Source of the DNA: Morinoia aosen
Taxonomy: Eukaryota > Arthropoda > Malacostraca > Amphipoda > Talitridae
Reading direction: 5' to 3'
Assembly: GCA_030386875.1 (NCBI GenBank)
Contig: CM059559.1
Coordinates: forward strand, 63,688,392-63,752,391
Length of the DNA: 64,000 nucleotides
Under the pieces are notes generated by a model. It saw only the letters and a list, made by a program, of their open reading frames with translations, ran no database searches and was not told the DNA's origin. The position numbers and the translations under genes are program-made. Positions 34,801 through 48,485 of this stretch are shown piece by piece. Position 1 is the stretch's first letter, and the number at the start of each line of letters is the position of its first letter.

Positions 34801-37095
34801 ATAATTTTCCATAAATGAGCGTTGACTATCTGCTCCAGTTAAGGGAAGTAACAATGCGAACTAAAAACAATTTGAGAAGAATTGATGTAAATTAATTTAC
34901 TACAGAAAAAAACTCCTACACGTGGAGGAAAACATCAATCAAAAAAAACACAGAGTAAAACGTGGAAATTCAAGTCTGAGCTTTTTTTTAGGAAGGAATT
35001 GCGGAACAGACTGTAAAATTTTTGAAGCCATTTAATTTGATTTCATTTTTCGAGGTAAACCCAGCTATACACTTAGAAATGTACTACGTAGATTAAAACG
35101 TAAGAAAAAATTTCATGCAAAGAAAAGCATATTCCAGTCAAATCCCTATTTTCCAGTCAACTACATTGGCTGAAAAGAAAAATAACTAAAACGACAGCTA
35201 TTGGGATACAATAGCAAATTTAAGGAGAAGAAAATTGTTAGTAATATTTACCAATACATTTAGTCACTGCTCTTCAAATGCATATGATGAATTTGAAGTT
35301 TTTATCCAAAGAAAATAAAATATACGCTCGAAAATTTGTAAATCTAAAGAGCATATCAAGACTAGCATCGATAAAAGCTGAAAAGTCGATGTCCTTGTTT
35401 GATAAAACCAAGTGATCATTCGTGATTTCCTTAACTATTTTCATTGCTCTAAAATAGGGCATTCTAATCTTGCATTTCTCTTACTATGTAATTTTTTGAA
35501 TGGATTCCCAGTCACTTAGAATTTAACTTTTTTTTCAGCCCCGATACTATTGAGTTCCCTATGTGTAGAAGTTTTCACTCTGATGGTCACTACACAAAAA
35601 AAAATTGAAAGCTTGCCAAGTTATTTGTGAAAGCTCACTTTTCAGCATGCTATAATAAATTTATAAGATATATTTATTTAAAAAAATTATTCCAGAAAGA
35701 ATAATACTGTATCTCAAAAATATACGTTGAACTAACTTGTCGAGGTTTTAAAGCAAGTAAATTTGGTAAAGCCTAAACTAGTTAAACAATGTTGTATAAG
35801 CTGAAATATTTATCTACTGTGTTGCATCGTTGTGGGTGTACTTGCTCTAATTATTGGATAGGTATATTAGACTTGCCGTTACAAATATACAGCTAATGCC
35901 AAAGTTGCGAGTTTGGCTCAGGGGTAATATTTCCTGGATCTGCGAATATTATACGAGTAGTAATATAGAATTATTTAGATTACTTGGCACTTTTTCACTT
36001 GCTTGTCTTTTATGTGCAACTAGTGGAAGATGACGAAGTAGTTCATCGAAAAATAAACCTTAAACAATGTATTTGCTATATGAGGAATAATACTATTTTG
36101 GATATAATGTTAAAGAAATTAATTAACAAGAAGATACGAAACAATATGATTCTTATTAATCACACAATAGCGTGTTCGCTGCCTAAGATGAGAAGAAAGA
36201 GGCTGTGCCGTAGTAGTGTGGAAGTTTTTTCCGCAGATATTAAAGTTCATGTGCGTGATTTGAGTGTCGAAAGAAATTAGTATAATTACATGCTGATAAT
36301 TATATCATATTTCAGACCCATTCTTGTTTTGGTTGTAATTGACTGTAAGAAGACCACGTGCAGTAACGGAATTAAAACAACTAATATAACAACATTAAAT
36401 TGGTCTTGGTCTATGCCAGACTCCGATGGGCCGTGGTACATTGTTGTGTGTAAACATAATTTGTTATCGCTCACCTAAGGTGCTTTTAAAAACATCGGTA
36501 ATTTGCAAGAAATAGTCGCATGTTATTTTGTTGGTCAAATTTGATTGAAACGTTAGCTACTAAGCTATATTATTTTTATGGAAGGAAACTGAGATCTTGC
36601 TATTTTTACTCGGAATGTGCAATCCTGTAGCATATTCCTACGATCCTATTTTAGGCTAACGAAGTTCAACTTCATTTCGTCACTTAAAGATTATTCTCAT
36701 CTAAATTTTCCCATCGAATATGATTTTCAACAAATAATGTGCGTTCCTTGAAAATAAAAACTCAGAATTTTAATGAAAAATATTCTGCACTGGACAAAAT
36801 GATTTTCATAAGTTATTGCGTTTAATATTGTCAGAAAATAATTTGACGAGAATGACGTAATTTCCATTCATTTGAAACCTAGTTCGGTAGTTTTTTCCTC
36901 AAAAATATTATTTATGGTGCCCTAACATTCCTCTATGACGGTCTACTGCCCTTGACCGGTGAAATAGTTTTCCGCTGTCTTTTACAAACGTTGCCTCAAC
37001 ACACTCGTTGAATAATAATAACAATAACGAGAGGTGTTGATACAATTAACATTAAAGCACGGATACGGGTTCTTTACTGCTCCCCTACACGACAG
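31847..37095. other. unassigned AT-rich DNA
   Basis: No convincing gene or repeat by eye, apart from one hammerhead-like core at 33637. Short frames such as 34246-34440 and 35984-36280 have no motif I know. Confidence 0.45.
33637..33660 (+). ncRNA. hammerhead-ribozyme-like core, isolated
   Basis: CTGATGA at 33637-33643 is followed by a short GCC-TGT-GGC hairpin and GAAAC at 33656-33660, the two invariant boxes of a hammerhead. Its spacing resembles the cores inside the Penelope-like insertion at 57.4-59.1 kb, so it may mark a worn Penelope end. Stems I and III are not convincing. Confidence 0.3.
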
Positions 37096-37097
37096 TA

Positions 37098-39166
37098 CCC
37101 AATTGAAAATCAAGGACGTTTCGCCGGTGAGTACGCGTCGGTTCCTAGGCGTATTTTAGTTGATTACGCGCGGTTTAAGGGTCGAATGTCCACATTTTCG
37201 GACACAAAACTGCACGCGAATCACCGTTGTTCCGCCTTACCTAACGGTCGTTTCCCGCCTCAGAACCAGATTCGAATCGCTGCTGGCCGTCCATGGATTA
37301 TCGGTTAAAAAATCGCTCCCGGTTGCACGTGCCTCGCCTCACGGGGTGTACAATATTGCATTGGAAGCTTTGGATCTTACAATACATTCACACTCAATGC
37401 ATTGTGAATGTATTGACCCATTAAGCTCAGTACAATATTGTACATCCAATGAGATCGATGCACGTGCAACTGGGAGCTCAGGTACATAAGACAATACATT
37501 AGAAAGGACATAGAATCCCGCTCTTTCTTCAACTTTTATCACCAAAATTAAACCATCTCTTATTGAAAATTTACATGAATATCTTACTTCCAATAAATCA
37601 CAGCCTTCCCACCAATGGCACACCAAAATAATATAGGCATTGAACATAAAATCCAATTCGTTCAAAATGCTGCATGTAACAAACAAATATCAACTACATA
37701 AACATAAGGATGGGAATGAAATTTCCATATCACAAAGTTCCCTTTCAACGCTCGTTTACATTATAGATTAGATTATTGGTTCGTTTAAGCCTCCCTATCC
37801 GCAACAAATGCGATCCAAAGGGAGGAAAAGGGAGGCACCATTTAGTGTGGAGGCAACACGTGGACTACGCTTTGGGACATATGTGTACCACTAAGTAAAT
37901 TGCTCACTTGCATACCGGCATAAATGAATAGCATTTCCATAATTTCAGCTCATTTTTTCAGAATTGATTTCAGCATACCAGTTAAAATGATCGTACACTT
38001 AAATTTTTCACACTATCTATAAAGGACAGGAGTGCTTTTGAGTAGTACAGTCGGTTTCTAAATTCTGCTACTCACAACTTAACCGAACCAACCATAGCAA
38101 TCGCGCAAACGTAGTCAACGTTTTAAGGGAACGCGGAATAGCACTAAAGAATTTTCTTGCGTTACCGAAGCTGTTTTAGAGAAAAAACTGGAACACAATT
38201 AGCTAGCGCAATTATGTACCAAAAACGTATTTACAATAAAAAATACCCTCGAATGATAGATAGGGTGCACTGTAGCACAGGACTTGATGCACAGAATTAA
38301 AAATCTTGAAAAAAAATTAAACAAGAGAATAGTTGAATACAGAAAGACAAGCTGACATGGACAGTAAAAAATGAATAAAAAATGTCCATCATGAAAGGCA
38401 TAACGATAATTACGATATAAAATGACCCACCTGTACAATGACCTATCTTCTACATGCTTCAATGTTCATGAATATAACTTACAAATGAATCAAGTGAATG
38501 TGAACTGTTCTGTAAACTTGTTCAATAATCTATCCAGAGTACTTTGATATGAATACCACTGTTCTAGTTTTAAAACAGTTGGAAGGACAACACTTCACAC
38601 AACTGTGTTTAAAAATTTGAACTCAGCTTGAGCTCACCGGCCAACGCGAAAATCTAAAGATGAGCGTAACTGTCGATGGCCTCAACATCCCGATAAACAT
38701 TCAAAAAACATGTTTTTAGCATGATGATGCACTACTAAATCACCGTTTATCTAATGCAATAATTGCGAAGAACACATTCACAAGGAAAACTCACATCAGC
38801 AATCGCGATTGCAAAAACGATAGCTTCCAGTAAGTACATCACTCGATGACTCACAGTCGTAAACTAAGTCTAACAGATCGCGACGCGTACCGGCAGGCTG
38901 CAGCAGACAACCGGCAGCATACATTTGTACGGCTGTGAACCACTGATGGCGGCTCTCAAATGTTACGGCCATTCCCCTACTGAACATTTTGCGCCTTCAA
39001 ACCGTCCATGGCCAACCATGAATTTCACGTCCGATTTCGACTGCGGGTAGTTGAGAGCGCATTGAAGGAGTGTTAATGCAGAGTAGGCCGACCAGCTTAT
39101 ATATCGCACATAATCGACCGTCACGTCCTTAACCCACCGGTGATCCGTCCATGATTTTCAATTGGG
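37098..39166 (+). mobile_element. CCCAATTG-TIR family, copy 2 (2.07 kb, deleted)
   Basis: Both ends are intact: CCCAATTGAAAATCAAGGAC at 37098 and its complement (with one change, ATGGACG) ending at 39166, each flanked by TA. It aligns with copy 1 in the same order but skips four internal stretches, two of which hold elements that inserted into copy 1. At the minisatellite position only a trace remains (GCTGCAGCAGACAACCGGCA at about 38897). The minus frame 38199-38462 parallels one in copy 1 at 29041-29253. No transposase. Confidence 0.9.
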
Positions 39167-39439
39167 TAGTTTGACCAACTATTCTCAATCGTTCTCTTAG
39201 GTTTACAAATTTCACTGATAAAAACTAGGTTTTTGTGTGAAATATGTATGCTGTGATAAGGCTTCTTAGTTCAAATGAGCAGACTAGGAGAAGAAAGCAC
39301 TAATTAAAAGTAACGATCAATAATTTTAATAAAAACATAACATTCTTAGATTATTCACTTCAACTATATCTTGCTACAACAATGACCATTAATTTCTCAT
39401 ACCCATTAATTGCTCAATATTTTGTCCCGTCATCCATGC

Positions 39440-39870
39440 TCAGTAAGAGTAAATGGCCACCAACCCGTTCCAAGCACCTCAGGAGGATACAACTATTGTA
39501 TTTGTTGAATTTACGCTCAGACGGTAAAATGTGAGGTCCCAAGCGGGAAGTTAGGTAGGTCTTCTTCTTGTTAATATAAAATAGCTTGTTGTAAATAACT
39601 ATTTTTTCTCGGTTGAGTACTCACACTGTCCTGTTTTTCAGCATCTATAACATCACTCTTCAACTCGAAACTTGTGTCACACACTTCCTTCTCAACTAAT
39701 TGTATCTACGTGCGGGTATCTTTATTTGGAATAAAGCGTGTGATAGATCCTACGTTCCCATAACTCCAAACCAAATAGTGCATTCATCTTTCCTCTCTTT
39801 GGGATATTCTTTTTGTGGTTGGGGCTCAAACTAACTCATAAACTAATTCAAAATAACCAGTTCCATGGCC
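39440..39870 (+). repeat. dispersed 380-bp repeat, unit C
   Basis: Shares AGGAGGATACAACTATTGTA, GTTAGGTAGGTCTTCTTCTT, CTGTCCTGTTTTTCAGC and the TTTCCTCTCTTTGGGA tail with the units in repeats A and B. It lies shortly after the right end of copy 2. Diverged and non-coding. Confidence 0.55.
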
Positions 39871-42800
39871 TAGTTGTGTTGTTAAAAAAGGGTTATTGGT
39901 TGTCCAAGCTTCTTGAGTTCAAAGGTTTTATGAATCGCTGCATGTGGACCAAATCAATCAGGGAAAATCCAAAGCGACAACTAGCTAACTACAACTTCCT
40001 AGTTTTTCTTTGTCGGTGGAAGAAACACTTGCTCTTCTTCCTTGAGCCAATTAATAACTTGAGAATATTCCGCTAGAGTGACACGATTACGTTGCACCCT
40101 ATTACATTGGAAGCATAAAACATCCATCGATTCTATTGGAAAAATGAAATTTGTCATTGAACCTGTAAACTATGATAAAAATCAAGAGTTAGGTTTTGTG
40201 TCCCTTGCTATACCTACTCGTTGCTGCTATAGCGAGAGGTTAGGTTAGGTTACTAATGAATATTACTTGTTTCCATTGATTTAATTTAGCGACAAAAATT
40301 TAATTTCTACATCTCAAACTACACCTGGATAGGCCATATACGGAGCTAGACCTCACCTTATAGTACTATCTACTAACTTTAACATTCAAGGTTTACCCAC
40401 TACTTGCTTTTTGATTTTCCATTCGCTAAGTAAATTTAATTTTCAGTCATAATCAACTGAATTACTTATGCAGCGAATATACTAATTGGAAGAACAGTTC
40501 TGTGTTCCGTCGTACGTAATTCTGAAAATACCTCCAGTTGAATTAACGATGAGCCTATGTTTGCTACCAAACCTCTCTCGCACTAGCCCTGTGGCATGGC
40601 GTGTCGAGCGGCCGTTTGTCAAGACAGCTTGCGTTGTTCAGAGTGACAGACGGAAAATGTAGTGAGGCCTAGCACTAAGCGGCTTCAAAATCCCAGACGT
40701 ATTCCTTATGCTATTATTTCGTTTGTTCAGCGTAATTAGGTGTTCTTCTTTTGCAAAGATATCAATATTCAGACCCTAAGCCCTGTTGAAAAAAATTGCA
40801 TAGTTTACTAGCTTTAATTTCCAAATGTTATCGGTTACTATGAAAAAATAGAATAAGTAACATGGTACACTCCTGAGGAATTAGTTTCTTGTAAAATATC
40901 TCCGTCTATAGATAAACATTTTTATGTATAAAAAATGTTTGGTTGTACTTCAAAAACACCTAAAAGTGAGAGATCATTATGACAGAGAAAAATGAATTGG
41001 CACTAGAATGCCCGCAAAATAAAACTTTCCGTGTGCGGAAATTCGCAATTCTTGAAATTGTCCCATAATTTCAGCCGTACTGTATATAATTTAAAACATT
41101 CACACACGTATGCCTACAATACATTCTCTCTGTAGTACACCACTTGGATTCACTTTCACACGCTTTGGTAGCCACAGATATTTTACAACATTTACTCTCA
41201 TTTTCAAATTATCCCTTTTAAAATTCAAATAACTTCACCGTGAGGCATAGGCGCCACATTATTAACGATGACTTCTCTTTCTCCCAGCACTACAATTGCC
41301 GCGTGTAAAAGGATGGGCTAACACAAAACTTGACTACAGGCTTCAGATAAGATGATTGGCATAGTCTTTTCACAACAAATCAATTTGATTTGTCCTTGGA
41401 TGTGAATTATCAATAAATACTGCAAAAAAAAGTTTATTTATATTTTTCTCAGCCACAGTTCTTTCATTTTACGAAAAAATTGGTCTCTAAATTGTCTAAT
41501 TAATATTTTTTCATATCCTGTAGCATTAATTCTAACAAAAGCACTAAATAACTTTTGAACGGAACATTTGTTACCAGAGAAAGGAACTGCGCCTCAAGTC
41601 TTCAAATTGCGTCAGTGACCTAGTTTTCTGCTCATTGAACGGTAGTACGATCACATTTACAAGTTGTGTTATGAGAATATCTTTGATGAATTTGCCTCAC
41701 CGATAGCTTACGGCTGACTCCAATGGTGACCACTTATTCATTTCCTATTATTAGCAAATTGCAGTTTCAGCTATTTTCAATCTAATCAATGCAGCGTTCA
41801 ATCTCATCAACTCAGCCCAACAAAACCGAGGTTGCCAGAGGTAGATGTATCGGAATCACGTTGGGGTATTTCCCTCTGGAACTTCATCAGCCAGATGTCC
41901 TTTTTGCACACGGACGAAATAATGGGTACAAATTGAGAGAAATTTTGTTTAACTCTATCCCGTTTATTTGCGATTTAGTAACTAGTATTTTTTTAAATGT
42001 TTGAATTAAACAAACAGGGGCGATTGTCCGGCGCTGAAAGAATAGGCTACTGTAACTGTTTCTGGGAGGTCAATTTCAGGCTTAAAAGTTGGGTGCTATG
42101 AGTCTCACTCAGCCTAATACTTCCTCTGTAATCACTTTCTTCATTAATTTTCTTCTTTGATTGATGGATATCCTTACTTTTCTTCACTTTCCTTATTGTT
42201 AGTTTCAGTAAGTTGTCTTCCCATAGCTAAATCGTAAAATTTATATTAAAATTGCCTGTAAACACGACTTTTCATGCAGGATTCACTTTCTAATTTCAGG
42301 CCACACAAGAGAGCCTGATGAAGTGGTTATTTACTGCCTAGAAAGCTGTAAAGATATATTCTGAACTATGCAAAATCCGATGTTATTTAGATTTCTTAAC
42401 GTTAAATGGAAAATCTCTGATTTTTGAACAGTTGTATGATTGAATAATGTCTAAACTTGTTGCATAAGCGTTTAATATTCAATTCAAAAAGTAAATGATT
42501 GTTTTCCATTAAAATGCACCGATTTACCTTATTACATTGTACTCGTATTTCCTTTAAGCGTATTGTGTGTTACACGTCCTAAAAAAGTCATTTTAATCGG
42601 CCACCTTTATGAGTGACTTAGCTTTTTATTTGCGACATCCCACTAATAGGTATCCTCTATTCTATGTTCACAGCACTAGGCAAGAAAAGTTTTGCTTCTT
42701 GGGTAATGGAGTACGAATTATACAAAACTTGTATTCTGATTCTGAATCAGTTATAATTTTTCTATCTTATCAGGCTCCTGATAACAAACATATTTTTTTA

Positions 42801-43691
42801 GTCGCAGGTCTATGCGTTAAGTTGTAAAGTTAGTGATTATGATGAGGCCTGGGCATCTCATAAATCTTGTACTTTGTGTTATACGGGGCTCACACAAAGG
42901 TTAAATCCCAAACCGTAGAGTACGTCTTTTACTGTACCAATGGTGAGGCATAAGCCAACAAATCGTGTTTGTGGTTTTGTATGACAAATGTAGAAATACG
43001 AACAAGTCAAAATAGATACATAGGGATTATGAGGCGACGTCCTATTACAGATCTTTTAACATATCTTTCAGTAAAAGGAGATTATTCATCGCCTGAACAG
43101 GAAGAAAGGAATGATGACAAATGCATATGGTTGAGTCTGAGGAAGAAAGGATCCAGTTACAAAATCAAAAGAGATTAAATGATTTGGTGAGAGACTTGTC
43201 GTAGTCAAAGGAGGCTGCAAAATTGTTGTGTTCCAGTGTATTGAAATGAAATATTCTAGAGAGCGGTGAAATTAACGTACCCTAAGCGCCTCGAGGCTTT
43301 AGCAGCCTTTTACAGTCTTGCATAGTTATTGAACATGAATTTGAGATAATGTTCAAGAGGTTTATTTCTAAGTCATGTCATTAGGTCTTACTTTTCTTTC
43401 GAACCTAATTATATCTATTTCACACGACCTAATTTTTTTATAGAAACAGAGTGATGGAAGTTTTACCGACTAAATGAGAAGTAAATCTATATCTTTCATT
43501 AATTTACACTAAGTGTCCGTTGGTTTATTCGTATGCAAAGCAATCAATACAAATCAGTCATTTTTTCAGGTGATTCCATTCAATTTTCAGCGAACGGATG
43601 AAAAAGTTCATCATTGATAAATAGAAAGTGTTTAAATGAATTCCAGTCAGTGCAATAAAATAATTCAGTTTTTAGATCCATCAGGAAATAG
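39871..43691. other. no recognisable feature
   Basis: AT-rich, with a small GC-richer stretch at 40560-40700 and a short GGTTAGGTTAGGTTA at 40230. No gene, RNA or repeat could be supported. Confidence 0.45.
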
Positions 43692-43937
43692 TACCCAATT
43701 GAAAATCCAGGACGTGTCGCCGGTAGATTAAGGACGTGACAGTCGATCAGGGATGATTTATTGGGTAGTTGGCCGGCTCTGCCTTTAAACTCTCTTTCCG
43801 CGCTCATAACTACGCACAGTCGAGCTCGGACGTGAAATTCATAGTTGGCCATGGATGATTTGAGGGCGCAAAATTTTTGGTTGGTTAATGGCCGTAATAT
43901 TTAAGAGCGGCCATCCGTGGTTTACAGCCTCGCAAAT

Positions 43938-44367
43938 GTGTGCTGCAGGTAGTGTGCTGCAGGTGGCGTGCAGCAGGTGGCGTGCAGCAGGTGGCGTGCT
44001 GCAGGTGGCGTGCTGCAGGTGGCGTGCTACAGGTGGCGTGCTGCAGGTGGTGTGCTGCAGGTGGCGTGCTGCAGGTGGTGTGCTGCAGGTGGCATGTTAC
44101 AGGTAGTGTGCTGCAGGCAGTGTGCTTCAGTGGCGTGCTGCAGTGGCGTGGAGCAGGTTGCGTGCTACAGGTGGCGTGCTACAGGTAGTGTGCTGCGGGT
44201 GGCATGCTGCAACTACAGTGCTGGAGATAGAATGCTGCAGGTGGCGTGCTGCAAGTAGTGTGTTGCAAGGGGTGTGCTGCAGGTAGTGTACTGCCGGTGG
44301 TCAGCTGCAGGTGGTGTGCTGTATGTGGTGTGCTGCAAGTGGTGTGCTGCAGGTAGTGTGTAGCAGT
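43938..44367. repeat. 15-bp minisatellite, about 29 units (copy 3)
   Basis: Unit GTGCTGCAGGTGGC with GTGGTGT and GTAGTGT variants, the reverse complement of the array in copy 1 and at the same distance from the family terminus. Frames on both strands through it come from the period. The edges are more degenerate than the middle (43940-44100 is the most regular). Confidence 0.95.
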
Positions 44368-44988
44368 GAATGATTGCCGTGCGTATAATGGACGGACGTG
44401 ACCAATCAATCGTGTGTTATGAAATTGTTACGTACACCGCATCACGCTTGAAGCAATATGTCGAATATTTTATTTAATATTTAATCTTCTCCAAAAATGT
44501 TTACAACATAGTTAATCAACACTTTACTATGCTGTACAATGAAAAAGATTGGTACATTTACTTACGTTCATCTATGAGCTTACCATTGTAATGGATATAT
44601 TTTTACATCATTCTTCAGCGAAATGCCCCACCTCAGCAGAAATAGTTTTATAAATCAAGCAGGAGTTAAAGCTGTAAATTTACTTTATTTCACGATCAGT
44701 GTTATAACTAGGTGTTTTCAAATTGTCATGAAAGGTTGCTAGCTTAATTTTTTTAAAATGAACTTACATAATTAGTATATTTTAGCGTAGTCATCAAACG
44801 TTAACTATAAAAACGAATTGAGTCGTTGCGTTTGTTTTTGACTTACGTCACATATCCCAGCCCCTAGAAGAAAAACTATAGACCAAATTTTATTCATATT
44901 CAATCTAAAACGAAGACTTCATCTTCATCGAAGTGTATTGAAAATACCGAGAAGGTATTCAATAAGGTTGCGGCTTACCCGTATAAGT

Positions 44989-45051
44989 CGGAGACCAACC
45001 GAAGAGCATCGGAGACTAATCGAGGACCATCGGAGACCAATCGAAGTTCAT
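44989..45051. repeat. three 21-bp tandem units
   Basis: CGGAGACCAACCGAAGAGCA and two variants, each ending in CAT, one after another. Found only in copy 3 and not at the matching place in copy 1, so it arose within this copy. Confidence 0.8.
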
Positions 45052-45314
45052 CTATAAATTACCCTCGTCTTACCAGTTTGAATTAGAATCGAAGAACATA
45101 AAGGCATAATCTAATACACCCTTACATCGTAGCATACACATGTAAAATATTTGCCATCTTTTTTCGCTTAGTATTATGTACTCTTCCAAAAAACAGTTTC
45201 TGATATTTAAACATTATTGTCCGTAACTCAATTTACCATAAAAAATTACTTAAAGCACTCGTTGATGAGTTCCGATATCTGAGTCACCGCAAAGCGTGAG
45301 CGGCGGGTGGCTTA

Positions 45315-46240
45315 GGCCGCGGCCAGACAAACAGCAGTGAAGCAGGGCTGCGCAGAGCAGTTTCGGCTCGCTGGTAGCTGCTAGCTTATGCTCGTAAGTT
45401 AGGTGGCCAAACAAACAGCAGTGGCTGGTCCTGAGTCCGCAGCAGTTGCAATCTTGGCGCTACGATGGGTGGTGATTTGTGACAGGCAACCTCAAATTTT
45501 GCTTAATAAATAGATGTAGAACAGGCAATATTTCATCGGATTAAGTTTATTTATATCTATACATATTGCCATGCTATGCATTATCTTCTTAGCATTACAA
45601 GTACAACAAGTACATCCGTACACTGTCGTATAGTACTTTTCATTTCGCTAAAATATTTCTACCCACAATGTTTGAAATGGCTTTGATACTGTTTTTTAGT
45701 TGTTCCAGGAAATTCGAAAAAAAATAATTGCATGATAATATGCTAGTTATGATTGATGATGGAATAATCATGCAAATAATTCACTGACGCATGACTTGAA
45801 ACCTTATAAATACTTGAATGTGGATTATTTTGCAGTACTGGACGTGTTGAGACATTACAGAACAAGGAACATATTCGTTCAGGCGTATGAATATAAACAT
45901 CTATGGATATCACAACCCGAATTTGGAATTGTTAAACCAATAAACAATATCTAAGTATAAAAGGATCTTTTGTATTTGACGTGCGGCACTAAGTTTCAGT
46001 TTAATGGCAATTTTCACGTAAAATTCGAACATCACTACCGTTTTTGGAGAAACTAACAGTTTTTTAGTTGCGTGCTTTCAAGGTTATTTTTACCGATTTA
46101 ATACTGATAAAACGCAAGCTTAAAAAATTCTGTATCGGCTTTGCCCAGCACTTTGCGCTGGTACAGAAAAAGTAAAAGATCCATCCTCTCCACATTTGAC
46201 TTACATTTAACAATTTCATTTGTGTGCGCACATATACGTG

Positions 46241-46295
<55 letters not shown>

Positions 46296-47561
46296 GCACC
46301 TATGCATATATATGTTTCTATTCCTATTTTTTGAGTAAAAACAAAACCTCAAAACATATTACAATTTACCCAAAGCTCTGCGACCAGTTAACACTGAATC
46401 ATATTTCAGAAATAAATATATTTATTGCAATTGCTTAATGATTCAAAAATAGATCTATTACTGCTCCAGAAGGCGTGTCTGTGAATAAAAACAATGAAAA
46501 ATTTAAAAATGGAAAATGAAAAAAGTGCTCGTGAAAAATTATCATCTCTGTGCGTATGCTTATATCTATACAACAAATAATAATTATACAACAAATAACT
46601 CAGGAATTCCGGAGAATTCTCTAGTAGTTTTTTGAATTATTTATAAGTTGTCAGCCATCTCTTGGGATATAAAATCTCCAAGAAACGATATTTTTGATTC
46701 AATTAGCCATTGACAGGGTTAATCTATTTTGTCTATAAGTACGCGTCGTTTGGTTTATCTATTTTTGCACCTCGGATAGTTTGTCTATTAGTACGCCTCG
46801 CATAATTTGTCTATTAGTACTCCTCATACGGTACGTTTGTCTAAGGACGTCTTATATTGAGAAATTTTGTAAAAGCCAAGATGTTGCCATGTATCTCATA
46901 TGCCAACCTTTTTTGAAATAAACGGTTTTCTTTTCTTTCTTTCTCACAGATGACCTAACCTGTGTTTCCTCAGTATAACTAAGGAGAAAAATGATTAATG
47001 TTTATAACTAAAAAACAAATAGTTCAAACGTAAAAGATATATGTTTGAAGTCGAGTTTAGTGTCATGTGCCAAAAATAGACCTGATATGAAATATTCAGC
47101 ATTGGTACGCTCTAAAGTTAGGTATTGACAAAGAAAATGTTTGATTTAGTATAGTTTTTCGATTTATTAGGTAGAAAATACCTATATACGTATAAATAAC
47201 TGTACAATCCCACCTACCGCTAACTTCCATAGCGTCTGCTATAAATGACCATTGTTCATTAACATAGTTATGATCGAAATATAAAGAGATGCACCCCCGA
47301 TTGCAGGAATAGCTTGTACCGAGGAGATCAGAAGTTCGACATCCTTCCCGGACGAACTCTAGGGTGCAACTGACTGCTAGCTCCCGAGCAGTGTTTTATC
47401 ACCCGAGATAAAACGTGGCTAGCGCTTGCTTCAGACAGCGCTGCCCTGCACTGCTCTATGCTACTTGTCTGGCCACCCTATAGGAATACCACTAACATAA
47501 AACACCGCGCCGGCTCTGCTCTGCTCTGCCCCGCTCCACTGCTGTTTGTCTGTCCGCGGCC
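45315..47561. mobile_element. PIF/Harbinger-like non-autonomous element
   Basis: Ends GGCCGCGGCCAGACAAACAG and, inverted, GGCCGCGGACAGACAAACAG, each flanked by a TTA target duplication, which is the PIF/Harbinger signature. Both ends carry a second inner version of the terminus (GGTGGCCAAACAAACAGCAG on the left, GGTGGCCAGACAAGTAGCA inverted on the right). The 2.2-kb interior is AT-rich and contains a TA microsatellite but no transposase. It interrupts copy 3 of the CCCAATTG family. Confidence 0.75.
46243..46292. repeat. (TA)n microsatellite
   Basis: Twenty-five TA units. The Tyr-Ile-repeat frames across it are spurious. Confidence 0.95.
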
Positions 47562-47974
47562 TTAGTCTTAACTGGCAGTCCTTGACGTGTCAGGTCGTGT
47601 TAGTTGTTGTTATTGCATTTTTCGTAATTACCATGCTCGATAAATTGTGACTTAATATTTAATGTAAGAAACTCGTGGTTATTGACCTTATATTGTAATA
47701 TGAGTATTGTGGGATATTAAACAATTTTGTGTTGATTGACAGTGGGGCCTTAGATCTCTCGTCGGTAGGCCGACTCAAGCTGGGTTCAAATTTTTAAAAT
47801 TGAGTTATGTGAAGAATGTTTCAGATGTTTTACGCTATGTTAGTAGAGAATTTGTTTAATAGATGCTCAATGTCCCTTTCCTCATGAATTGCTACATTTT
47901 GTTGAATGATTGAAACCATTTTTGTGGCACAATTATTTATGGCTTACTATCAGAATTGGATCAGTATTGAGTTT

Positions 47975-48485
47975 AGCTCGACAACGATTTTGAATATTTT
48001 CCGTATATTTAGGTAATAGGGGACATTTTAGGGCGTTTTACATGAATGATATTGTATTCGCGAATGCTAAGTTTTCAAGATCGCATTAATAACGTTCAAG
48101 CAGGAATAGCATTAATGGCAGTTTTGAAATGGCTCCTCCGGTGAAAGGTGGATGCGGAGCACGCGCAGGTTTTTAGTGCGAATACATCGGTCTAGGTATG
48201 GTCAATTTAAGGTATTTTAGGTTTACTTAGGTTATTTTATTTACCTAACATAACTTTACCCAACCCAACCTCACCTATTTTTGCGTCAATACCGAATTTG
48301 AACTTATTTACATGTCCGTTTGTTGAATGTTATATACAACGTTCCAATGACTTTAAAGTTAAATATCTCGGCGAGTAAGTATTTGCCATTTGAACATGAA
48401 ATGTCGTTCACGTTCAACATTTTGAAATGTCTTTCATTACCTAAATATACCAAAAAAATTTCAATATCGTTGACGCGCTAAATTT
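47975..48485. mobile_element. foldback element related to 8245-8935
   Basis: Diverged inverted arms: left CAACGATTTTGAATATTTTC, ATATTTAGGTAATAG; right the complement of CAACGATATTGAAATTTTTT, ATATTTAGGTAATG. The outer arms resemble those of the element at 8245-8935, but the centre is different and contains CCCAACCCAACCTCACC. It splits copy 3 of the CCCAATTG family. Confidence 0.7.

Noticed and set aside
40228-40246. Telomeric TTAGG array
   Set aside because: Only two to three units; common interstitially in insects.
42315-42345. Another hammerhead core (CTGATGA ... GAAAG)
   Set aside because: The second box is GAAAG and stem II pairs poorly.
46141-46438. Tyr-Ile-repeat frames at 46.1-46.4 kb and 63.6-63.8 kb
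   Set aside because: Translation of TA microsatellites.
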